The notes under the pieces are model-generated. The model had not been told where the DNA came from. It made no database searches and saw only the letters and a program-made list of their open reading frames with translations. Positions 7,706 to 17,003 of a DNA stretch of 44,875 bases are shown here, piece after piece. Every line of letters starts with the position of its first letter. Positions within the stretch are counted from its first letter, which is position 1. Origin of the DNA: Hyphomicrobiales bacterium (lineage in GTDB: Bacteria > Pseudomonadota > Alphaproteobacteria > JAPOUT01). Both the position numbers and the translations under genes were made by a program. The stretch is from NCBI GenBank assembly GCA_026708545.1, contig JAPOUT010000071.1, forward strand, positions 1 to 44,875, given 5' to 3'.

Positions 7706-10700
7706 CTATCGCCTTTTAACGATGGTGATGCTTGCACGTCCTCCTCCGATGGAAGTTTCCATGCCGATGCCTCCGCCGACGGAGAGATAGATGTTCGGCG
7801 TCATGCGGAAGGATCCCGCAAAGCCGAATGCGTTGCTTGTATCGAAATACCCGTATCCCGCGGTTAGGGAGTATTTTTCGTTGAAGAAAAGGGGAGGGGC
7901 TTGCGATGCCATTGCGATGGCAACGCCGTCGGCGTTTTGGCGCACTTGCAGGAAGGTTTCGCCGCCGTCGGTGGCGAGGTTTCCGTAGAGATCTGTGGTC
8001 ACGATCTCAAGCGGTCCGGACTGCTCTTGCTTGGAAAGGTCGGATACGATGCCGGGAAAGGTGTAGGTGTTTGTGTCGCCGCCGAAGATTTGCTGGTTGT
8101 CGCGGTAGGTTCGTGCGCCCGCGCCGAAGGCCGCGGAGTTGATGTGCGAGGCGAGGGAGCCAACACCAATGGCGGTGGATGCGTATCCCAAGGCGGCGGA
8201 TTGGGTGCCTAGCGCCGTGGACGCGATTCCGGAAGCGGTGGCCTGTTGTCCGAGTGCGGTGGCTTGATGGGCGGTTGCGAGGGCTTCTTCACCCAGAGCC
8301 GTCGAACCGGCGCCGGATGCAACGGAGTCGTTACCGACCGAAGTGGCTTGTGTGCCGGATGCAACGGCGTCCTGTCCGATGGCGACGCTCTCGCGTGCGA
8401 GGGCTCTGGCGGAAGCACCCAGCGAGGTTGAGAAGGTTCCTGTTGCGATGCTCTCTCGTCCGACGGCCGTGGTTTCGTCACCCTTGGCGCGTGAGGATTC
8501 ACCCAGTGCAGTGGCCCCGAGGCCGGAAGCCGACGAGCCGTGCCCCAGAGCGGTCGAGTCGGTTCCCGTTGCGGCGGCCTCCTGCCCGACGGCGGTTGAG
8601 TCGATGCCGTCGGCAAATGAGGATTCACCGAGGGCGGTTGCGCGGAGTTTCGCTGCGGTCGCGCCGCGTCCAAAGGCGGAGGATTGTTGCGCAACCGCGC
8701 GCGAGTTGGTGCCGACGGCGGTTGCATCCCGGACGAGGTTGGAGGTTTCACTGTCTTCGTCCCCGGCGAGAGCGTTTTGCCCGATGGCGACGTTTTTGGT
8801 TCCGCTGGCTTGTGCGCCTTCACCCACGGCGGTTGTGTCTTCCCGGTTGGCGATGGCGTTTCTACCAACGGCGGTTGCACCCTCCTCGGTGGCCTGTGCG
8901 TTTTCTCCAACGGCGGTTGGATCTCTCGTGAGGGCTTGCGCGGATTGTCTGATGAGCATGGTATCCGTTGCGGTTGCGCGGTCGCCGGTTGTCTGCTCGG
9001 CTTCACCAACGGAGGCAGTGGCGATTTCATCAGCAAGGTCCTCCTGACCGGGGGCGGTTGCGCTTTCAAACACGGCCCTTGCGTTTTGTCCGATGACAGT
9101 TGTGTCCTTAAACAGGGCTCTCGCGTCTTGCCCGGCGGCGATTGAATCTATCGCGATGACCTGCGCGTCCTGCTCCGTTGCCGTGGAGCGGGTGCCCGTT
9201 GCGCGTAATGCCTGTCCCAGGGCGGTTGAATCTTCCCGCGTTGTTTGCGCATCTTGCTCCGTCGTGGTCGCGCGGTCGTCGGTTGCCTGCGCGGTTTCAC
9301 CAACGGGGGCGGTGGCGATTTCATCAGCAATGTCCTTCTGACCGGGGGCGGTCGCGTATTCAAACACGGCCCTTGCGTTTTGTCCGACGGCGGTTGTGCC
9401 CTTAAACAGGGCTCTCGCGTCTTGCCCGGCGGCGATTGAATCTATCGCGATGACCTGCGCGTCCTGCTCCGTTGCCGTGGAGCGGGTGCCCGTTGCGCGT
9501 AATGCCTGTCCCAGGGAGGTTGAATCTTCCCGCGTTGTTTGCGTATCTTGCCTCGTCGTGGTCGCGCGGTCGCCGGTTGCCTGCGCGGTTTCACCAACGG
9601 GGGCGGTGGCGATTTCATCAGCAAGGTCCTCCTGACCGGGGGCGGTCGCGTCTTCAAACACGGCTCTTGCATTTTGTCCGATGGCGGTTCTGCTTTTAAA
9701 CAGGGCTCTGGCGTCTTGCCCGGCGGCGGTTGAATCTTCCCGCGTTGTTTGTGCATCTTGCTCCGTCTTGGTCGTGCGGTTGCCGGTTGCCTGCGCGGTT
9801 TCACCAACGGAGGTGATGGCGATTTTATCAGCAAGGTCCTCCTGACCGGGGGCGGTCGCGTATTCAAACACGGCCCTCGCGTTTTGTCCGACGGCGGTTG
9901 TATCCTTAAACAGGGTTCTCACGTCTTGCTCGACGGCGATTGAATCTATCGCGATGACCTGCGCGTCCGGCTCCGTTGCCGTGGAGCGGGTGCTCGTTAC
10001 GCGTAATGCCTGTCCCAGGGAGGTTGAATCTTCCCGCGTTGCCTGCGCGGCTTTGCCAACGGCGGTGGCGTCGGCTTTATTGGCAAGGGCGTCTTTACCG
10101 ACAGCGGTTGCGTGTTCAAACACGGATCTTGCATTTTGTCCGACGGCCGTGGTGTAGGTCCGGGTTGCACGCTCGACCTGACCTATTGCTGTGGAGCGAA
10201 TGTTTGTTGCTTGTGCGCCTTGTCCGAGAGTGGTCGATTTAAGTTTGTTTGCGGTTGAAAAATGTCCGAAGGCGGTGGAGTCGTCTTCGTCGGTTTGCAC
10301 GCCGACCCCGACGACCGTGTTTCTGTTTCCGCCTGCGTTCGCAGACTCGTCGTTTCCATCCGTGTCCGGCGTTGTTTCTCCGATTGCGACGGAGTCGTCG
10401 CTTTCAGCGCGTATGTTCTGTCCGACGGCAACGGTATCTTCGTCTGCGGCCCGAGTGTCTTGTCCGATGACGATTTCGTTGTTTTTGGTTTCATCTTCGG
10501 CGCTATCTTCATCGTCGGCGGTTCCCGCAACGGCTTTTTCCCCGATGGCGATGGTGCTTTCCGTGAGAGCCCGCGCACTGTTTCCGAGTGCGATGATTTT
10601 GTTGTCCGAGGCTCGTGCGCCAGCTTCGGCGCCTTCCGTTTCGTTTGTTCCGCCGATGGCGATAGATTTGCTTCCGAGGGCTTGTGCGCCCGAGCCGAGC

Positions 10701-12424
10701 GCCGTGGAACCGGTGTCCGCTGCAGTGGACCCTCTGCCGACGGCGGTGGCGCTGATTTCCCCGGTGGTGGAGGCTCTACCGACGTTGGTTGCGTTTTCAA
10801 TCGCGGCTCGTGCGAATTGTCCGACCGCGGTTGTATCTTTCGCGGCGGTTTGCGCTTTTTGTCCAAAGGCCGTGGTGTTGCTTCCGAACGCGAGTGATTC
10901 CCGACCTGTTGCGATTGCATTTTCACCCCGGGCTGTTGCGCTCTGCCCGACGGCCATGGAGCGCTCGCGGCTTGCCTGCGTGGCCTCGCCGACGGCAGTG
11001 GTGTCAGTGCCGGTGGTGAAGGCGTCTTTACCGATGGCGGTTGCGTCTCCAAACAAGGCCCGTGCGTTTTGTCCGACGGCCGCGGTGTCGGTTCCGTCCG
11101 CGCATGCGGCCTGATCCGTTGCAGAGGTGTTTTGGTCCGTTGCTTGCGCGTTTTGTCCGACGGCCGTGGCGTCGGTCCCGGTCGTGCACGCGGCCTGACC
11201 CGTTGCGGTGGCGCTTTGGTTTGTTGCTTGCGCGTTTTGTTCCTCTGCCGTGGAGTGGTCTCCGGCTGCCTGCGAGGTTTCACCGATGGCGGTGGTATCG
11301 ACCTTGTTGGCAAGGGCGTTTTTACCGATGGCGGCTGCGCCTTCAAACAAGGCCCGCGCGTTTTGTCCGACGGCCGCGGTGTCGGTCCCGGTTGCGCGCC
11401 CGGTCTGACCCGTTGCGGTATCGCCTTGGTTTGTTGCTTGCGCGTTTTGTTCCTCTGCCGTGAAGTGGTCTCCGGTTGCCTGTGAGGTTTCACCGATGGC
11501 GGTGGTATCGGCCTTGTTGGCAAGGGCGTTTTTACCGATGGCGGCTGCGCCTTCAAACAGGGCCCGCGCGTTTTGTCCGACGGTAGCGGCGTCGGTCACT
11601 GTCGCGCGCGCGGGCTGACCCGTTGCGGTTGCATTTTGGCTCGTAGTCCGTGCATTTTGTTCCGCCGCGGTTGCACGGGTTGCGACGTCATCTTCGGCGC
11701 TGTTGTCGGGGTTGTTTGCCGTTTCCGCAATTGACGCCTGGCCCGTCGCGGTTGAATCCGCCCCTCTTGTTCGCGCGTCTTGTCCGGGGGTCGTGGTGTT
11801 GACCCCGGCCGCAAGCGATATCTGCCCCAGCGCGGTTGCGCCCGCTCCTGTTGCTTGCGCATCCTGTTCCGCCATCGTGGAACTCGTGCCTGTTGCCCGG
11901 GCTGAACTTCCTGGCGCGGCTGAATTTTCTCCCGATGCCGTGGATAAATTATTTGATAACTCGAGTGATGACAGGTCGATATTGCTGCCCGGAGGATCTG
12001 TGTCCGCTGTATGTCGAACGAGCCCTGTTTGCACGTCGGACCCGCTCGTGTCATGTCGGGCGACTTGGGGAGGAGGATCAACCGTACTGCCCCGTTCCTG
12101 CGACTGTCGCAGTATCGATGCGGTTCCAAAAGCATCTCCGCCGCTACCCGGGGAGGATTGTGCGCGGGGTGTGGGGGAATCTCCGGGCTTGTTGCCCGGC
12201 ACTGCGGCGGTCTCGTTGGGTTCAACGGGAGCGGAGGGCAGACGGACCGGTAGCTGCGTACCGGTGCTTTCGACGGCCCTGACGAAGCCTCCACCCGGAA
12301 TATCCGAACCTACGGTCCGCGCGTTTGCGCCGGACAGGATATTGGTCTGCGCGAAAACACCATCGATACCGGCGGTCATCACCGAGCAAGCGACAAGCAA
12401 CGAAAACCTCGCGATTTGTCTCAT
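7706..12424 (-). CDS. trimeric autotransporter adhesin (YadA-like head repeats)
   Basis: A 1572-residue predicted outer-membrane adhesin. It has an N-terminal signal peptide ('RFSLLVACSVMTAG', cleavage near 'VFAQ') and a Ser/Thr/Pro-rich lead of about 120 residues. About 1,250 residues of 14-residue YadA-type head repeats follow ('TAVGQNARA', 'STALGxxAxA', 'AVGxxSxA'), then 'INSAAFGAGARTYRDNQQIFGG', a linker ending 'LQVRQNADGVAIAMA', and a C-terminal YadA-anchor-like segment ('YSLTAGYGYFDTSNAFGFAGSF'). I see no long coiled-coil stalk. The protein ends '...SITIVKRR', without the usual terminal aromatic residue. I chose the ATG at 12424, with AAGG upstream; the track's TTG is two codons earlier. 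The gene sits antisense between rplT and pheS, which suggests insertion into a core operon. Adhesion is inferred from the family. Confidence 0.9.
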   Translation of the reverse strand: MRQIARFSLLVACSVMTAGIDGVFAQTNILSGANARTVGSDIPGGGFVRAVESTGTQLPVRLPSAPVEPNETAAVPGNKPGDSPTPRAQSSPGSGGDAFGTASILRQSQERGSTVDPPPQVARHDTSGSDVQTGLVRHTADTDPPGSNIDLSSLELSNNLSTASGENSAAPGSSARATGTSSTMAEQDAQATGAGATALGQISLAAGVNTTTPGQDARTRGADSTATGQASIAETANNPDNSAEDDVATRATAAEQNARTTSQNATATGQPARATVTDAATVGQNARALFEGAAAIGKNALANKADTTAIGETSQATGDHFTAEEQNAQATNQGDTATGQTGRATGTDTAAVGQNARALFEGAAAIGKNALANKVDTTAIGETSQAAGDHSTAEEQNAQATNQSATATGQAACTTGTDATAVGQNAQATDQNTSATDQAACADGTDTAAVGQNARALFGDATAIGKDAFTTGTDTTAVGEATQASRERSMAVGQSATARGENAIATGRESLAFGSNTTAFGQKAQTAAKDTTAVGQFARAAIENATNVGRASTTGEISATAVGRGSTAADTGSTALGSGAQALGSKSIAIGGTNETEGAEAGARASDNKIIALGNSARALTESTIAIGEKAVAGTADDEDSAEDETKNNEIVIGQDTRAADEDTVAVGQNIRAESDDSVAIGETTPDTDGNDESANAGGNRNTVVGVGVQTDEDDSTAFGHFSTANKLKSTTLGQGAQATNIRSTAIGQVERATRTYTTAVGQNARSVFEHATAVGKDALANKADATAVGKAAQATREDSTSLGQALRVTSTRSTATEPDAQVIAIDSIAVEQDVRTLFKDTTAVGQNARAVFEYATAPGQEDLADKIAITSVGETAQATGNRTTKTEQDAQTTREDSTAAGQDARALFKSRTAIGQNARAVFEDATAPGQEDLADEIATAPVGETAQATGDRATTTRQDTQTTREDSTSLGQALRATGTRSTATEQDAQVIAIDSIAAGQDARALFKGTTAVGQNARAVFEYATAPGQKDIADEIATAPVGETAQATDDRATTTEQDAQTTREDSTALGQALRATGTRSTATEQDAQVIAIDSIAAGQDARALFKDTTVIGQNARAVFESATAPGQEDLADEIATASVGEAEQTTGDRATATDTMLIRQSAQALTRDPTAVGENAQATEEGATAVGRNAIANREDTTAVGEGAQASGTKNVAIGQNALAGDEDSETSNLVRDATAVGTNSRAVAQQSSAFGRGATAAKLRATALGESSFADGIDSTAVGQEAAATGTDSTALGHGSSASGLGATALGESSRAKGDETTAVGRESIATGTFSTSLGASARALARESVAIGQDAVASGTQATSVGNDSVASGAGSTALGEEALATAHQATALGQQATASGIASTALGTQSAALGYASTAIGVGSLASHINSAAFGAGARTYRDNQQIFGGDTNTYTFPGIVSDLSKQEQSGPLEIVTTDLYGNLATDGGETFLQVRQNADGVAIAMASQAPPLFFNEKYSLTAGYGYFDTSNAFGFAGSFRMTPNIYLSVGGGIGMETSIGGGRASITIVKRR
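9060..10110 (-). repeat. tandem super-repeats inside adhesin gene, block 1
   Basis: A near-identical landmark, 'gcgtattcaaacacggcc' on the plus strand, recurs at 9060, 9354, 9648, 9858 and 10110. The steps are 294, 294, 210 and 252 bp, which are 7, 7, 5 and 6 times 42 bp, the length of one 14-residue head repeat. The first copies are almost identical over their full length, which points to recent duplication. Confidence 0.85.
11043..11640 (-). repeat. tandem super-repeats inside adhesin gene, block 2
   Basis: A second family with the landmark 'cttcaaacaaggcccgcgcg' recurs at 11043, 11337 and 11547, steps of 294 and 210 bp, again multiples of 42 bp. The coded unit contains 'AIGKNALANK' and 'AVGQNARALFEGA'. 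The 210-bp copy is nearly exact. Confidence 0.8.
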
Positions 12425-12792
12425 GAACAACCCTTCAACGCTATAGTGCTACTTGCTTTGACGACACACCTGGAACCCCACTTTTCACTCCCAAATTTTG
12501 AGTCGGGAGTCGCGAATTCCCGCCTATTTTCTCGGTTTCTGACTCGTTCCTCCACGCTTTCAGGCACTCATCCCCGCAACCGATGCCCCCGACATCAGCT
12601 TCTAAGAGCACCAGTCGCGTACTGAGACGCGGTTGAATCAAGTCAGGGTCAATTCTGTCACATTTTTTTCCAAAATGCTAGCCTTTTGGCGGAAATTTCC
12701 GAGAACGCCCCGAGTTGCAAAAGAGCCCAAATTAGCCGCTTTGCGACATAAACCCCCTTCCCAAAAGCAGTTTTCATGCGTATATCTTGAGT
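12425..12792. other. intergenic region between divergent adhesin gene and pheS
   Basis: About 368 bp without a convincing gene; the short ORFs here have no family features. On the pheS side it ends in a promoter that would start transcription at the ATG. A small hairpin, CCAAAA-N8-TTTTGG, lies near 12673. I found no clear T-box or Phe leader peptide. I could not pick a confident adhesin promoter. Confidence 0.5.
12758..12786 (+). promoter_or_regulatory. predicted leaderless promoter of pheST
   Basis: TTCCCA, a 17-nt spacer and TATATC, with only 6 nt (TTGAGT) between the -10 and the pheS ATG. Transcription would begin at or within a base of the ATG. No strong Shine-Dalgarno sequence is present upstream, consistent with a leaderless message. 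Confidence 0.45.
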
Positions 12793-13857
12793 ATGGATAC
12801 CAACAACATCAAACACGAGGTCATCGAGAGCCTCAAAACCGCCCGGACAGCGGGCGATATCGAGGAAATCCGCATCCGCGAGATGGGTAAAAACGGGCGC
12901 ATTTCGGGGCTTTTGAAGAGTCTCGGCGAACTTCCCCCGGAGGAGCGCAAAACCGCCGGCAAGCAATACAATATCCTCAAGACCGAGGTCGAAAAGGCCA
13001 TTGAGGAGCATGCCGCGGCCATCCGCCTTGAAGCCCGGAACGCCGAGATTTTACGCAACAAAGTCGATATTTCCCTGCCGGTGACGGCGGGTGCGGCCTC
13101 AAGGGGGCGGATTCACCCGCTCTCCGAGGTCGGCGACGAACTTCTGGCGATATTCGCCTCGATGGGGTTCGGCGTGGAACAGGGACCCGACATTGAGAGC
13201 GAATATTACAATTTCGAGGCGTTGAATATAGCGGATTCGCATCCCGCCCGCGACATGCACGATACCTTCTACCTCCCCGGAAACAAAGGGCTTTTACGCA
13301 CGCACACTTCGCCGGTTCAGATACGGGCCATGGAACGTCTGGAGCCGCCTTTTCGTTTCGTAGCGCCCGGGCGAACCTATCGGCGCGATTCCGACCAGAC
13401 CCATACGCCGATGTTTCACCAGGTTGAGGGAATGGCTGTGGGCCCGGATATCCACCTCGGGCATCTCAAATGGACGCTGCAGCATTTTCTTGAAACCTTC
13501 TTCGAAACAGAGGTCGAACTGCGTTTTCGCCCGAGCTATTTTCCCTTCACCGAACCTTCCCTCGAGGTGGATGTCCGCTGCGAGCGTGTTGAAGGAGAGA
13601 TTCGAATCGGAACGGGCACGGACTGGCTCGAGGTTCTCGGCTGCGGCATGGTTCATCCCAAAGTTCTCGGCAACTGCGGAATTAACCCGGACACTTTCCA
13701 GGGATTTGCCTTCGGCGCGGGAATCGATCGTCTTGCGATGTTGAAATACGGCATTCCCGATCTCCGCTCTTTCTTCGATGGAGACGTTCGCTGGATTCAG
13801 CACTATGGTTTTGTGCCGCTCCATGCGCCCACTCTTGAGGGAGGGCTTGCGCCGTGA
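12793..13857 (+). CDS. pheS: phenylalanine--tRNA ligase alpha subunit
   Basis: A 354-residue catalytic subunit of the (alpha-beta)2 enzyme that charges tRNA-Phe. It has an N-terminal coiled-coil arm (about residues 1-90: 'KAIEEHAAAIRLEAR') and then the class II core: 'HPLSEVGDELLAIFASMGF', 'NFEALNIADSHPARDMHDTFY', 'LLRTHTSPVQIRAM', 'GRTYRRDSDQTHTPMFHQVEG', and motif 3 'FAFGAGIDRLAMLKYGI'. The track begins at a TTG two codons upstream; the ATG at 12793 is preferred because a -10 element lies exactly 6 nt before it. The stop overlaps the pheT start. Confidence 0.97.
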   Translation: MDTNNIKHEVIESLKTARTAGDIEEIRIREMGKNGRISGLLKSLGELPPEERKTAGKQYNILKTEVEKAIEEHAAAIRLEARNAEILRNKVDISLPVTAGAASRGRIHPLSEVGDELLAIFASMGFGVEQGPDIESEYYNFEALNIADSHPARDMHDTFYLPGNKGLLRTHTSPVQIRAMERLEPPFRFVAPGRTYRRDSDQTHTPMFHQVEGMAVGPDIHLGHLKWTLQHFLETFFETEVELRFRPSYFPFTEPSLEVDVRCERVEGEIRIGTGTDWLEVLGCGMVHPKVLGNCGINPDTFQGFAFGAGIDRLAMLKYGIPDLRSFFDGDVRWIQHYGFVPLHAPTLEGGLAP

Positions 13858-16286
13858 AGTTCACCCGTTCGTGGCTCGACGACCACCTCGATACCGACGT
13901 CGATGACAACGCTCTTGCCGAACATCTCACCCGCCTCGGACTCGAGATTGAAGGCTTGCATGACAATGCAAGGGAATTGCGTGCTTTCACCGTTGCCCGT
14001 GTGATTGAAGCCGAACCGCACCCCAACGCCGATTCGCTGAAACTTTGCCGGGTTCAAACGGGAGAGGGGGAGGTTCAAATCGTTTGCGGAGCGCCGAATG
14101 CGCGCGCGGGCATGCGCGGCGTGTTCGCGCCTCCGGGAACCGTTATCCCCGCAACCGGGAAGACGTTGGCCCCGGCGACCATCCGCGGGATTGAGTCCAA
14201 CGGAATGCTTTGCTCCGAGTTCGAGCTCGGACTCTCCGACGACCATGATGCCATCATCGAGATTGACGAAGATGCGCCGCCGGGAAAAAGTTACGCCGAG
14301 GTTGCCGGCCTGGATGACACGCTTTTCCACATCAACCTCACGCCCAATCGTCCCGACTGCCTGGGCGTGCGCGGCATCGCCCGGGATCTCGCCGCGGCGG
14401 AAATCGGAAAACTCAAGCCCGACAGCATCAAGGCGCCGAAAGCTTCGTTCGATTGTCCCGTCGATATCGAACTGGAATTTCCGAAGGAACACGCTTCGGC
14501 TTGTTCCTTGTTTGTCGCGCGTTATGTTCGAGGCGTGGTGAACCGGGCTTCGCCGCCGTGGCTGCGGCGGCGGCTGATTGCGATAGGACTGCGCCCCATT
14601 GACGCTCTCGTCGATACCACCAACTACATCGCCTTCGATCGTGCCAGGCCGCTCCATGTTTACGACGCCGACAAGCTTGCCGGATCCGTGCGCGCCCGTC
14701 TCGGCCGGAAGGGCGAGCGTTTCGACGCCCTTGACGGCAAAAATTACGAGGTTGACGAAGACATGTGCGTTATCGCCGATGACAACGGCGTATTGGGACT
14801 GGGTGGAATCATTGGCGGCGAGAGTTCCGCCATCGATGCAAATTCCACGAACGTCCTCATTGAGAGTGCTTATTTCGATCCCGCACGAATCCACAGAACA
14901 GGTCGGCGCCTCGCGATTGCATCGGATGCGCGCCACCGTTTCGAACGCGGCGTTGACCCGGCTTTCGCTTCCGCCGGCTGCGATCTCGGCGCAAACATGA
15001 TTCTCTCGCTCTGCGGCGGGGAAGCCAGCGCAAGCACGCAGGCGGGGAGGGCCGCCCCCGCACCCGTTCCCGTCACGCTTCCCCGCGGTGAATGCAAACG
15101 CATCACCGGAAGGGAATACTCCCGGGGGAAAATCGTCAAGACGCTCGCCGCGCTGGGTTTCGATGTCAAAAAGGAAGAAGGCGAGAACGAAGACATTGTT
15201 GCAACGCCTCCAAGCCACCGCGTCGATGTCCACGCCCGGGAGGATTTGGTCGAGGAGGTTCTGCGCATTGACGGCGTCGACAACATCGAGACGACGCCGC
15301 TGCCGCAACAGGATTCGCCTCGTCCCGTCCTCACGCAGCAGCAAAGACGCCTGCGGCTTATTCGACGCGCCTTGTCCGAACGCGGAATGATGGAAGCGGT
15401 GCTGTGGTCTTTCGTCGATGCCGAAGATGCCGCGCGTTTTCAAGAATCCGGCAGCGAAAGCCTGCCGCTCGCCAACCCCATCTCCTCTGCCATGAGCACC
15501 ATGCGGCCGGGGCTGCTTCCGGGGCTGGCGCGTGCCGTCCAGCGCAATCTCGATCGCGGTGCCGATAACATCGCGCTGTTCGAGACCGGTTTCGGTTACC
15601 TCGGCATCGAAGCCGAAGCGCAGCGTTTCTGTGTTGCGGGCGTTCGTTGCGGTCTTGTCGGAGGCGGCGGTCATGGACGGCATTGGCGCGAGAATGCAAG
15701 CGCCGCGGATGTCTTCGATGCAAAGGCGGATGCATGGAGCGTTCTGCAATCTCTCGGAGCGCCCATGGAAAAACTTCGATGCGAGGCCGACGCGCCGTCA
15801 TGGTACCACCCGGGACGTTCGGGCGTGTTGTCCCTCAACCCGAAGCACCAGCTCGCCCGCTTTGGCGAACTTCATCCGGCATTGCTGGAGGAGATGGGAT
15901 TGTCGGCCGTGGTGACGGCGTTCGAGGTCTTCGTTGATCTTCTGCCGTCAATGTCGCGCAAACGCGGCGCGCTCAAATCTTCGGATCTGCCCCTCGTGCG
16001 CAGAGACTTTGCCTTTGTCGTCGAACAGGATGTTCGAGCGCAAGACTTGCTCCGCGCCGTTCAAGCACTCGACAAGGATATCATTGCCGTGGCCGCCATT
16101 GACAATGTGCGCCTGTTTGATGTCTTCACGGGCGGTGAACTCAAGGACACGCAAAAGTCGCTCGCCATCGAAGTCGTTTTTCGTCCGAAAGAGCGGACAT
16201 TACGCGACGAGGAAATCAAAACGCTCTGCGACAAGGTCGTTGCCGCAGCCGGTGCATCCGTGGGAGGCGTTCTGCGGGGAGTGTAG
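13854..16286 (+). CDS. pheT: phenylalanine--tRNA ligase beta subunit
   Basis: An 810-residue beta subunit, the usual bacterial length. It has an N-terminal region, a tRNA-binding EMAP-like domain (about residues 40-150: 'VQIVCGAPNARAGMRGVFAPPGTVIP'), a B3/B4 editing region ('DTTNYIAFDRARPLHVYDADKL'), a B5 domain, a catalytic-like core and a C-terminal ferredoxin-fold anticodon-binding domain ('SDLPLVRRDFAFVVEQDV', ending 'GASVGGVLRGV'). It starts with GTG at 13854, overlapping the pheS stop as GTGA, with GGAGGG about 10 nt upstream. Translational coupling keeps subunits balanced. It ends four bases before the convergent ctrA stop. Confidence 0.97.
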   Translation: MKFTRSWLDDHLDTDVDDNALAEHLTRLGLEIEGLHDNARELRAFTVARVIEAEPHPNADSLKLCRVQTGEGEVQIVCGAPNARAGMRGVFAPPGTVIPATGKTLAPATIRGIESNGMLCSEFELGLSDDHDAIIEIDEDAPPGKSYAEVAGLDDTLFHINLTPNRPDCLGVRGIARDLAAAEIGKLKPDSIKAPKASFDCPVDIELEFPKEHASACSLFVARYVRGVVNRASPPWLRRRLIAIGLRPIDALVDTTNYIAFDRARPLHVYDADKLAGSVRARLGRKGERFDALDGKNYEVDEDMCVIADDNGVLGLGGIIGGESSAIDANSTNVLIESAYFDPARIHRTGRRLAIASDARHRFERGVDPAFASAGCDLGANMILSLCGGEASASTQAGRAAPAPVPVTLPRGECKRITGREYSRGKIVKTLAALGFDVKKEEGENEDIVATPPSHRVDVHAREDLVEEVLRIDGVDNIETTPLPQQDSPRPVLTQQQRRLRLIRRALSERGMMEAVLWSFVDAEDAARFQESGSESLPLANPISSAMSTMRPGLLPGLARAVQRNLDRGADNIALFETGFGYLGIEAEAQRFCVAGVRCGLVGGGGHGRHWRENASAADVFDAKADAWSVLQSLGAPMEKLRCEADAPSWYHPGRSGVLSLNPKHQLARFGELHPALLEEMGLSAVVTAFEVFVDLLPSMSRKRGALKSSDLPLVRRDFAFVVEQDVRAQDLLRAVQALDKDIIAVAAIDNVRLFDVFTGGELKDTQKSLAIEVVFRPKERTLRDEEIKTLCDKVVAAAGASVGGVLRGV

Positions 16287-16289
16287 GCG

Positions 16290-17003
16290 TCAAGCGATGG
16301 CGCGCATCGGCTCGAGGCTCTCTTCCTCGACCGGGTCGCGCAGCACATACCCGCGGCCCCAGACCGTGCCGATGTAGCTTTCGCCGCCGGTTGCCGCCGC
16401 GATTTTTTTGCGCAGTTTGCACATGAACACATCGATGATCTTCAACTCGGGCTCATCCATCCCGCCGTAGAGATAGTTCAGGAACATGTCCTTCGTCATC
16501 GTTATGCCCTTGCGCATCGACAGCAATTCCAGCATTTGAAATTCCTTGCCGGTCAGGGGGATTTGCCTGCCTTCGACCGATGCGGTTTTGGTGTCAATCT
16601 TGACCTCCAAACGTCCGGTGCGGATGACGGATTCGGCGTGTCCCGTCGAGCGTCTCACGATCGCATAAATGCGGGCAATCAACTCCGCCTTGTGGAACGG
16701 CTTCGTCATATAGTCGTCCGCGCCGATGCTCAGGCAATTAACCTTGGTGTCCACGCCGTTAACCCCCGACAGCACCAACACCGGCGTGGAGATTTTGTTG
16801 CGCCGCAGAGTTTTCAACACTTCCTCTCCGTTGATGTCGGGAAGATTCAAATCCAAAAGGATGAGGTCGTACTCGTACAATTTTCCAAGTTCGATGCCCT
16901 CTTCGCCGAGGCGGGCCGTATGCAGGTGAACTCCTTCCGACTTCAGCATTAATTCGACACTACGAACCGTTTCCGGGTTGTCTTCAATGAATAAAATGCG
17001 CAT
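16290..17003 (-). CDS. ctrA: cell-cycle response regulator CtrA
   Basis: A 237-residue OmpR-family regulator. The receiver domain spans residues 1-120 with phospho-acceptor Asp51 in '[11 protein letters not shown]', the conserved Thr/Ser near 'VLVLSG' and Lys in '[13 protein letters not shown]'. The C-terminal winged helix has '[17 protein letters not shown]', '[28 protein letters not shown]' and '[11 protein letters not shown]', close to Caulobacter CtrA. In alphaproteobacteria this protein controls cell-cycle, division, motility or envelope genes through TTAA-N7-TTAA sites, after phosphorelay from CckA-ChpT. AAAGGAAA precedes the ATG. The upstream region carries TTAA-N6-TTAACC and one GANTC site, suggesting autoregulation and CcrM-type methylation. 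This gene is the strongest marker of class identity. Confidence 0.97.
   Translation of the reverse strand: MRILFIEDNPETVRSVELMLKSEGVHLHTARLGEEGIELGKLYEYDLILLDLNLPDINGEEVLKTLRRNKISTPVLVLSGVNGVDTKVNCLSIGADDYMTKPFHKAELIARIYAIVRRSTGHAESVIRTGRLEVKIDTKTASVEGRQIPLTGKEFQMLELLSMRKGITMTKDMFLNYLYGGMDEPELKIIDVFMCKLRKKIAAATGGESYIGTVWGRGYVLRDPVEEESLEPMRAIA

Noticed and set aside
8209-11556. Many long shifted-frame and antisense ORFs over the adhesin, and a CRISPR-like look of regular repeats
   Set aside because: The 42-bp periodicity is coding: each unit is one 14-residue head repeat, with no unique spacers between constant repeats, and stop-free shadow frames follow from the repetition.
13803-15749. 648-codon ORF antisense to pheT
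   Set aside because: It is a long stop-free shadow of a GC-rich gene; the pheT frame has clear motifs throughout.
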